A stretch of DNA of 64,000 bases from Pezicula radicicola (lineage: Eukaryota; Ascomycota; Leotiomycetes; Helotiales; Dermateaceae): assembly GCA_003008705.1 (NCBI GenBank), contig PDUO01000108.1:5062-69061 (forward strand). The letters run 5' to 3'. Position 1 is the stretch's first letter, and every line of letters starts with the position of its first letter. Below the pieces are notes generated by a model, which searched no databases, had not been told where the DNA came from, and saw only the letters and a list, made by a program, of their open reading frames with translations. Shown here piece after piece: positions 57,132 through 64,000 of this stretch. The position numbers and the translations under genes are program-made.

Positions 57132-58047
57132 TTTATCTGAAAAATTCAAGCGGATGATGATCTTTGAGGCGATTTGGTAGATTAAGATAATTGACTTTGA
57201 ATACTTCGAAACTACTTATAGAATAAATAGTGAACGCAGGAATCTTGGTTGTGTCTAATCCAATGCAACGCCTGTAAACTCCAGTACAAACCCCAGCCAA
57301 CATTCTCGCGTGCAGCAGATTGTGATCTCCTGAACTGACCGTTCGAGAGACTTGGTAGCCTGAGATAGAGGAGGGGCATTTGTAGACTTTTGAGTTAATA
57401 TTTCTGCTGCTGATTCGCCTTTATTATATCTTTGGTTGTTTCCGTTGCTGTTTCCTCTTCTGAATCTTTTGCTTTGTTGATTGTTATTAGTACCCGTATC
57501 TTTACTTTTATCTTTAGTATGATGAGCTAAGTGATATGCGGTGCTAGTTGTAGTGGGCTTAGTAGTTGTTGCTAAATGGGAGAATATATTGACGAATATA
57601 TGGATCGGAAGCCAATGGAAAGTTGCTTGATTTCGATAGGTAGGAAAATGAGAGTATATATACACAAACGAGAGTGAGTACTAAATTATGCATAAACAAC
57701 TTGCATAACATCGGAGAAACAGTCTAAATATATGGGAAACGCTTAGAAACCGACTGCCTGAATAGTGCCGTCGGCTCATCTGTGGCATGAACTGAATATA
57801 GGCAAGATTTATAATTTCTGAACTGAGTGGCAATACTGGTATATTTGGCAACAGTAGTCTTTGTAGGAGGTTATACATTCGTACACTTTTGAGTTCTGAT
57901 TTTCGGTTCTCTTCTATCTTTTTTTCCTCTGCCTTTTTTATTGTTGCCTGTATGTAGATCTTGTTCTTTGGTATAATAGGATGAGCGGCGTACTGTAGTA
58001 GTTGTCTTTGTAGTCTTTGTAGGTATGTAAGTAGGAGTGGGGGAGCG
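57132..58047. other. Intergenic, unrecognised frames
   Basis: Minus-strand frames at 57665-57255 and 57700-58047 are rich in Thr, Lys or Leu and have no motif I recognise. Confidence 0.35.
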
Positions 58048-58878
58048 CTATACTTTTGCAGGATAGGAAGAAGGTATATTTCTAGGAGAACGTACGTTTT
58101 GAGGGGGATGTGTATTTGGAGGAGGATATACACTTGTAGATTTCATAGCTACAATTTCCGCTTCTCCTTCTCCTTCTCCTTCTCCTTCTCCTTCTCCTTC
58201 TCCTTCTCCTTCTCCACTACTTAGCAGATTCTCACTCTCATCAGAATTACCATCCATGTCTGAGGAGGATTCACTCTCGTATGGATCAGGCTTTAGCAAC
58301 GAGCAGTAAAACCTCTCATCAAACTCGATATATGAACCACTTGACACTTCAGCCGTCCTGAAGAGGAATTGGTTAGCTGAGGAGAGTTGGCTTGTTAACG
58401 TTGCCGGTAGAATTATTAGCATACATTGTTAGGAACACAGCAGTGAGATGGATACATGCCTTTTTGCCGACCATCGTTACACTATTCCTCACTGCCTCAA
58501 ATAATTCTTCTTGTGCTGCAAGATATTCCACGTCTGGGATCCAAACCTCCTTCTGCACGGGCTCTATACAGGCGTCGTCGTGGAATTCCAATACCGAACA
58601 AGAATCCGAGATGTGTCTCGTATCGTAGGATTGTGGTGACCATGTAGGTGGGTATGAAGCTTGGATGCGGCGAGTTGGAGTTGCAGGTAGAAGTCGTTGT
58701 GGAGGGATTCGACGTCGGGAAGGGGAGATAATCCATCTTGATTAGAGGAGCGCCGGTCGTTGGGGACAAAGTCTGCTTTTTGAAGAAGAGTGGAATCTCG
58801 AGGTGAATTGCTGTTGTGTATTGACGAAAGAGCATTAGTTTGGCTTGAGGCGCAATTTGGACTTGTCCTCTCGGTCAA
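58048..58878 (-). pseudogene. Hypothetical low-complexity gene, frame-disrupted
   Basis: A start at 58878 gives MTERTSPNCASSQTNALSSI and continues to about 58590. The neighbouring frame then gives EFHDDACIEPVQKEVWIPDV and EYLAAQEELFEAVRNSVTMV (58585-58440). A third frame gives FRTAEVSSGSYIEFDERFYC and a Gly-Glu repeat (58360-58150). Each looks protein-like and together they could be one gene, but I find no clean splice between the first two. No family recognised. The (Gly-Glu)n stretch comes from a hexanucleotide repeat. Confidence 0.35.
58159..58215. repeat. Hexanucleotide microsatellite (TTCTCC)n
   Basis: About nine copies of TTCTCC in tandem. On the minus strand this encodes Gly-Glu repeats in the hypothetical frame that spans it. 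Confidence 0.9.
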
Positions 58879-59160
58879 AGGGCGGTGTCAGAATTAGCGC
58901 TTACAAATGGGGCTTGGGCACTGGAACATTCGGAAAGTCTATTAGTCTTATATGTGGTGTGGCAACCCCACATCTGAATAGCTTCTTCAATTCAAACAGT
59001 TCAGTCAATTACTCCTGACAGGCGGTGGCGTTGCGTATGCACATGGTGTCGGTGTTGGTATCGGTGCTAGTGAGCATCGTTCGATACCGATCCCAAGCCA
59101 TTGAATGGGACAGTAAATTGGACATTGATATCAAAGATAGTGACGACATTTGGGTTGTTG

Positions 59161-59250
59161 CTGTCGACATTTGAGTCGCTGTCGATATTTGAGTCGCTGT
59201 CGATATTTGAGTCGCTGTCGATATTTGAGTCGCTGTCGATATTTGAGTCG
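59161..59250. repeat. 18-bp tandem repeat, five copies
   Basis: Units of CTGTCGATATTTGAGTCG at 59161, 59179, 59197, 59215 and 59233, the first with one change (CGACAT), and a partial sixth. On the minus strand one frame encodes repeated DSDSNI (frame 59333-59067), a possible but unsupported short protein. All copies are nearly identical, so the array is recent. Confidence 0.9.
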
Positions 59251-59399
59251 CTGTCGTTATATGGCCTGTGCTCAATACACGCTTCACCCAAAGCGATATC
59301 ATAGAGGATGTTTGTGGATGCGAAGCAAGCCATCTGCCGCCTTTCTGTTGTTGTTGATGGTGGTGGTGATTGTGTTGTTGGTTAACATTCTTTTGCATT

Positions 59400-60922
59400 G
59401 TGTTATATCGTATTGTTATTGTTATGGTTAATAACAGAGTATAACGCTTTTAGGTTTAACTTAGTATTCATCCTTAATAGGCACGCACGGTTATAAAGTA
59501 GAGCTATAAACTAGACCCACCTAAGGCTCGCGTGTCGCATAAGGCAAATATAACTTAGAGTACTTTGTGCCTTGTGATTATAGTATCCCTTGCTCCGTCT
59601 TTTTGTAGGTGGTCGGTCATTGCTTACGTGTTCTTAAAAGGTTCCAAATGCCACTCCGCTCGGACCAATTAGAAGACAGGGTTATTGTAGGTCGTTAGAG
59701 GATGGGTTTAATAATTTTTTGGCGGGGGAAGGCCAGCTTTAACTTGGCCTCCCAATCCAAGCCGAACTAACGCCGTCTGTGGTCACTTCTCAGGCCGACG
59801 CAAAACTTCTTATCACTAACAGCAACCACATCCTCACTACTAGGAAGGCCATTTGGAACTCGTATATCCGACTACTCGTCCAGGAATGCTCTTGCTCTAA
59901 TCATGCCCTATTTGGTAGTACTAGCCTCAAATATCATGGATTCAACTCCCAACTAAAAGCTAGGTCTGCTTTTTATGTAGTATTCATTAACTGCACTACC
60001 GGTTCCACTGGAAATATAAAGTCGGTTATTACGCCTTATAGACATTTTATCGCGGCTTTAGAAGCAACTTTGCTTACTAAAAACTTAAATATAAGCTAAC
60101 CTACTAATAGTACTAATAATATAATACTAGACTAAATAATCTATTTTTTAATTTACTAATATATTTTAATTAACTAAAAAATAATTAATTTAGACCAATT
60201 ATTTCTTTCGCTGGAAACCCCTGACAGTCTACTCCACCAGCCCACTGTATAACATTTATTTGGGGGAGAGAGTATGACTGAAGTTCGGCAGTTCTCAAGT
60301 CAACATTTAGTAGGTTCAATCCTCACTTCTTCAGGAGTCGTCCAAGCCCAGAAGATCACTCGGTTGATGGTAAGACCTCAGTCAGCATACGTGCCACAGC
60401 CTTACAACTCTTTTCCCAGATCCCTGTTCCGCAACTTAAGTTTTTTGAAAGTATTACGGAGGCACAGCACATAAAGAGGGGGTATACGCTAGCATGGGGC
60501 CTGTGGCAAGCGAGACAAGCGAAGAACTTCTTACCTGTTAGGGTATTACTTTGAACAAGTTTTCGCTACAAGTAGTTAAGACGATATCGCTTCTAGGGTA
60601 GCTCATGCTAGCTTATATCCCTTCTTTATGTGCTGTACCTCCGTAGTCTGCAGACACGGAAGATCGAAAGTGCATGAATATCAAGTGTTCGGATTGGCAA
60701 GCTCGTTTGCAGAACAACTCAACTTATTTATGACGTTGTGATTTGCTTTAGGATACAGCTTCAACTTTCTGTAGTTGTCGAGAGCTCTCACGGACTTTAA
60801 TCAATACAGGGAATGAGAGCAGTCTTCTAAGAATATTCTGTACTTGTGGCAGGTGTTTGGTGTAGTCAGCTGGCCAAAACCGGCCGTAATTCCCCATACA
60901 ACAAATCCTCTCGACCCAACCA
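59400..60922. other. Intergenic
   Basis: Open frames at 59779-60099 and 60274-60474 (plus) carry no known motif. 60100-60200 is AT-rich. The right end is the promoter side of the first UstYa gene. Confidence 0.4.
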
Positions 60923-61948
60923 TTGGCGACCCAGTTCTATGCACCAATGTTGTCTACTCCAGCAATGAAGAAATGGAAAAGCCTTCTAAAATCTTTAAAC
61001 ACAAAGCACCAACAGGTTGAGGAGGATGAGCTCTTGGGACCCGACGTACTAGCTAGGTCAAAGGATTATGAGAACCACAAAAATTCCCTTCGACGATATA
61101 AAGTAGCTTTTTACAGCCTTTTGGTACTCAATGTTCTGGCAATTATTATTGGCACTGGATCTTTCAAGCACTTTTCCACCTCAGGTCAAAGCCAGCAAAT
61201 GTTGAAGTCATTTTTCCCAGAAAGTAAATTCAATTCTTTAGTAGCAAGTCAAGTGAGAGACGCTGATTTCAACCTAACAGTTCCCAAAAAAGACGTCATA
61301 TTTGAACGAGACGACAGCTTCGGCAATTCTACACCATCGGATTCATATTATACTCCATGGGATGATTTGATGCCAGGTAAGTATCACACTTCAACTATAT
61401 CTTGAGTGGAACATATCCTGACAATAGACAGAGGGTAGAGGGCTCGTCATCGTCGAGGACCCGGAGGTGTATGGGCTGGAAGGTGGATACCCTCTTACTC
61501 CTACATCTTCATCCAGACGAGAGTTGTATGATACATCAGTGTTTCATCAATTGAATTGTCTGGTAAGTATTCCCTGCCAGCAATCTCATTCAAATCGTAA
61601 CTCCACGCAAAACTCATATAATGTCTCCAAATCATGTAGGGCACTCTAAAAGCTCACTTCCGACCAAATGAAACGGCATTTCCTCCTGAGAGTGACGCAG
61701 TGAGGGCACATCATAATCACTGCTTTGACTATTTGCGGCAGTCGATAATGTGTGCTGGAGATATGACGCTTGAGCATGCGGTTGAGATCAATGGTGTCCT
61801 CATTCCAAGTACTGATGGTTGGGGCATTCAACATGAATGTATGGATTGGAGTTCTATCTTTGATGCTGTTATGGAACATCGGCCGGAGAATGGTATCAAT
61901 TCAAAACGGAGAGTATATGATAGACGAGGTTATGATACCTGGGTATGA
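60923..61948 (+). CDS. UstYa-family oxidase-like protein (DUF3328), 297 aa
   Basis: Exons 60923-61376, 61432-61562 and 61640-61948 (894 nt). A single membrane segment (VAFYSLLVLNVLAIIIG) follows a cytoplasmic head. The soluble part has RGLVIVEDPEVYGLEGG, the first motif FHQLNCLGTLKAHF and the second HHNHCFDYLRQSIMCAGDMT, and ends STDGWGIQHECMDWSSIFDA. In the ustiloxin and victorin pathways UstYa-type proteins form macrocyclic bonds in peptide side chains, through a pair of HxxHC motifs. Here the first reads HQLNC, with Asn in place of the second His, while the second is complete. It converges on a second UstYa gene (155 bp between ends). Confidence 0.9.
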
Positions 61949-62103
61949 GACCCGAGTTCACACACTCATAAAACATAGCACTTGTGTTGTGTCACTCACG
62001 TGAGATGAATTGAGCATTTCTACATCATTTACAGTATTTTGACACCACAGGCATGGGAAGATACTGAGCTTTATTTCTCTTCTCCTGATAAAAATTTGCT
62101 TCC

Positions 62104-63110
62104 TTATCCTTCGATGTATCTATCATCATTAGCCCTCCTCTCCGTCACCCAATCACTTAAAGCATTCCAATTGTTGCAAACATGAGTGTTGTTCCAGCCA
62201 TCAGTAGACAATCTTCCCATTGCCTTACGTTTCAGCGTCTCCAGTGTCCCGTCTGCATTACACATGATACTCTGGCGTAAATACTCAAAGCAATGACTGA
62301 GGTGTTCTTCTTCCGTTTGGATCTCAATATCATCCCGCTCGTGATGATGTTGGCCGCTAGTCGTAGGGTTGCCATCAGTGGCAGCAAAGTATCCCTGTCG
62401 AATCATGAACTACACCGATGGTAATTAGCTCTTACTCCGCCTTCCAATTGGCTTTCTATTGCTTACTTACAAGGCAATGAAGTTGATGAAATGCAGCGGT
62501 GCTGTACACGGGAGATTGCGCGGACGAATTAAGCTCAAGCCTTATGAATCCTCTTCCTTCTATCATTACTCGACTTAGGCTTTATGTACTTCAACAATCC
62601 AAAGCCAGGAGAACTCACTTGGAACCAACTCTCTCCAGGCTTGATCTGTCTCATTCGATGAGGGTCCGTAAAATCGATTGTCTTTCTCAAAGACAACCAG
62701 CTGATGTGTGACTATCATTTTATATTAGCTCTACTGTATTCATGATTGGAATAGAAGGAGCACATACATGCAGGAGCCTGCCTTGTTTTAGCAATAAACT
62801 GTTCATTGCCACCACCATACACAGAGAATATGCCGCTTTCAGTCTTCGTTACATGACGCAGTTGATAGAATAAAACTAAAATGGTAACAAGCAAGCAGAC
62901 TGAAAAAAGCGTCAGGAGCGTGATAATGAATAGCAACTTTTTGGTATCGCAGTTCAGGCGTTCTCCAAGCTGTTTCTGGTCCACCTCTCTGTCGTTTGCA
63001 TTGCATCCACCTGGGTCTCCTTCGTCATAATACTCGACATCTACTTCAGAATCGTGGATACGTATATAAGCTGGCTTGCTGTTAGCTTTTTTCTGGAACA
63101 TGATTAACAA
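62104..63110 (-). CDS. UstYa-family oxidase-like protein (DUF3328), 276 aa
   Basis: Exons 63110-62768, 62711-62619, 62559-62471 and 62409-62104 (831 nt). The N-terminal head is acidic (HDSEVDVEYYDEGD) and followed by a membrane helix (LLFIITLLTLFSVCLLVTIL). Then FTHQLVVFEKDNRFYGPSSN, a WRELVPKGRGFIRLE segment, motif one AAFHQLHCL and motif two HLSHCFEYLRQSIMCNADGT, ending STDGWNNTHVCNNW. Both HxxHC motifs are intact. It probably oxidises a peptide inside the secretory pathway. It lies 719 bp from the precursor gene on the same strand, and its partner faces it tail to tail. Confidence 0.92.
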
Positions 63111-63829
63111 AGGAGTAGCCGAATGATCACTCGTGTCCCCGAAGAATGAAGATTATATCTGGAGTAGTATTTCCGGATCGTTCGCCAGCATTGAGTTTTC
63201 GTTGTTATGACTTTTTGAATCGTGTGACCATTTATTAGTCAGGCTTTGCCAAGAAGTGTTATCTATATAACACGTATATAATATTAGTAGGTATGCTATA
63301 CGGAGTACCTAGGCAAAGCTAAATACGGCAATGTTTAAGTTTACCTGGGTCGGCGGCTAGATGCAGATGCACGTACGCGGCGTGGTACGACACGGTACGA
63401 AGAGTTGGGGATACAAGGAATGGAAGAACTTTATACAGGGTGTGTTTTGCAGGGCGGGGTAACGGGAGATGTTTGTTTTATCGAAGGTAGGTCAATTGTA
63501 ATCCTAGGTTTCCTCACGAGTTTTGGAAAGGCAGTGTTAAAGAGCACAAACTGGTGTTCAATTGGCTAAGGATTTTGTTTTTGAAACTTTGGTAACGAAT
63601 GTTGGCCAAGAATGTAAGCAAGTAAGCAATTGAGAAATGTGCCTGAGTATAGCGAACGAATCCCCTGAAATCCAAAATTCTTCCTCATCAACGGAACTGC
63701 ATCCCCAGGAACGAAAATCAACGCCTGCAATAAAGTCAATTGGCAGTTTCTCTTCAGCGAACCCGTTGTATTTTGGATTTGAAGATCACTTACTTCCAAA
63801 GCTGACTAGGAGTTTTCGTCAAGCGCTAA
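63111..63829. other. Spacer between UstYa gene and precursor gene
   Basis: Contains the promoter of the second UstYa gene and the 3' side of the precursor gene. A minus frame at 63799-63566 has no recognisable motif and no copy of the core repeat. Confidence 0.45.
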
Positions 63830-63997
63830 TTACTTTGTCTTGTCGGCTGTGACAGTGCCGAAATCGTCGGCCCAAGCCTTTGCCTCTCTCTTGTCGGTAA
63901 CAGTGCCGAAATCGTCGGCCCACGCAGCAGGCGCACCGAGTACAGTGCCCGTCATGAGGCACATGAGTGGTACGAGAGCAACGTTAATAACCTTCAT
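63830..63997 (-). CDS. Secreted repeat precursor peptide, putative RiPP precursor (55 aa)
   Basis: A 56-codon intronless frame from ATG at 63997 to TAA at 63830-63832. MKVINVALVPLMCLMTGTVL then GAPA is a typical signal peptide. The rest is two copies of a 16-residue unit: AWADDFGTVTDKREAK, then AWADDFGTVT ending ADKTK. The DNA repeats with a 48-bp period. A Lys-Arg site followed by Glu-Ala separates the copies, as in kexin (Kex2)-processed precursors. The two UstYa genes next to it match the layout of dikaritin-type RiPP clusters (ustiloxin, asperipin, phomopsin, victorin). The core WADDFGTVT is not one I know. Alternative: an alpha-pheromone-like peptide, since KR-E-A spacers also occur there; the core lacks the usual Cys and Gly-Gln of those pheromones. 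Confidence 0.85.
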   Translation of the reverse strand: MKVINVALVPLMCLMTGTVLGAPAAWADDFGTVTDKREAKAWADDFGTVTADKTK

Positions 63998-64000
63998 GAT

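Noticed and set aside
59067..59333. DSDSNI repeat frame as a second RiPP precursor
   Set aside because: It has no signal peptide and no Lys-Arg or other dibasic processing sites between repeats.

Overview
The window is nuclear DNA of a filamentous ascomycete (Pezizomycotina; class not resolved). The evidence is 50-80 nt GT-AG introns with CTAAC/CTGAC-like branch sites, fungal gene families (Zn2Cys6 regulator, NmrA-like protein, GH47, tannase, UstYa, cyanamide hydratase), and AT-rich tracts mixed with pseudogenes whose premature stops sit where the family has Gln or Trp. CAA/CAG to TAA/TAG and TGG to TAG/TGA changes of this kind are what repeat-induced point mutation (RIP) leaves. All intron-exon models here were assembled by eye from splice signals and reading frame, and many close exactly in frame.

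Layout. 0-2.5 kb: AT-rich DNA, a decayed LINE endonuclease fragment and a decayed Ldh2-type dehydrogenase. 3.9-5.2 kb: an intact GT32 mannosyltransferase-like gene with a 168-bp MITE just upstream. 7.0-8.6 kb: a Zn2Cys6 regulator with a one-base frameshift. 9.4-10.2 kb: a NAPE-PLD-like relic. 10.9-12.7 kb: an intact aldehyde dehydrogenase (6 exons). 15.1-16.5 kb: an epoxide hydrolase. 16.8 kb: a COQ9 tail fragment. 17.4-19.4 kb: a cytochrome P450 (11 exons, one of 7 nt). 19.6-22.3 kb: AT-rich DNA and relics including an MFS transporter. 22.8-24.0 kb: an intact NmrA-like gene. 24.5-30.6 kb: GH3 beta-glucosidase and GH18 chitinase pseudogenes. 31.3-33.3 kb: an intact VAO-type flavin oxidase. 33.5-37.5 kb: relics (ankyrin, rhodopsin-like membrane protein, alpha/beta hydrolase). 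37.9-38.8 kb: an intact cyanamide hydratase, with a decayed nitrilase/cyanide hydratase at 40.9-41.3 kb.

41.8-49.4 kb holds four consecutive genes on the minus strand: GH47 alpha-mannosidase, acyltransferase-3, a DXD glycosyltransferase (GT32-like) and a GT17 glycosyltransferase. Together they look like a glycan trimming and decoration cluster. Then come a small secreted beta/gamma-crystallin-like protein (50.7-51.2 kb), a tannase/feruloyl esterase (52.6-54.5 kb), a TA-flanked MITE, an unusual inverted-repeat block with telomere-like repeats (55.9-56.3 kb), a 2EXR pseudogene and low-complexity DNA.

The most interesting part is the right edge (60.9-64.0 kb). Two UstYa-family genes converge there, next to a 55-residue secreted precursor with two copies of a W-A-D-D-F-G-T-V-T core separated by a Lys-Arg kexin site. 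This is the minimal layout of a dikaritin-type fungal RiPP pathway with a core I do not recognise. The window ends three bases beyond the precursor start codon, so the rest of the cluster would lie outside.
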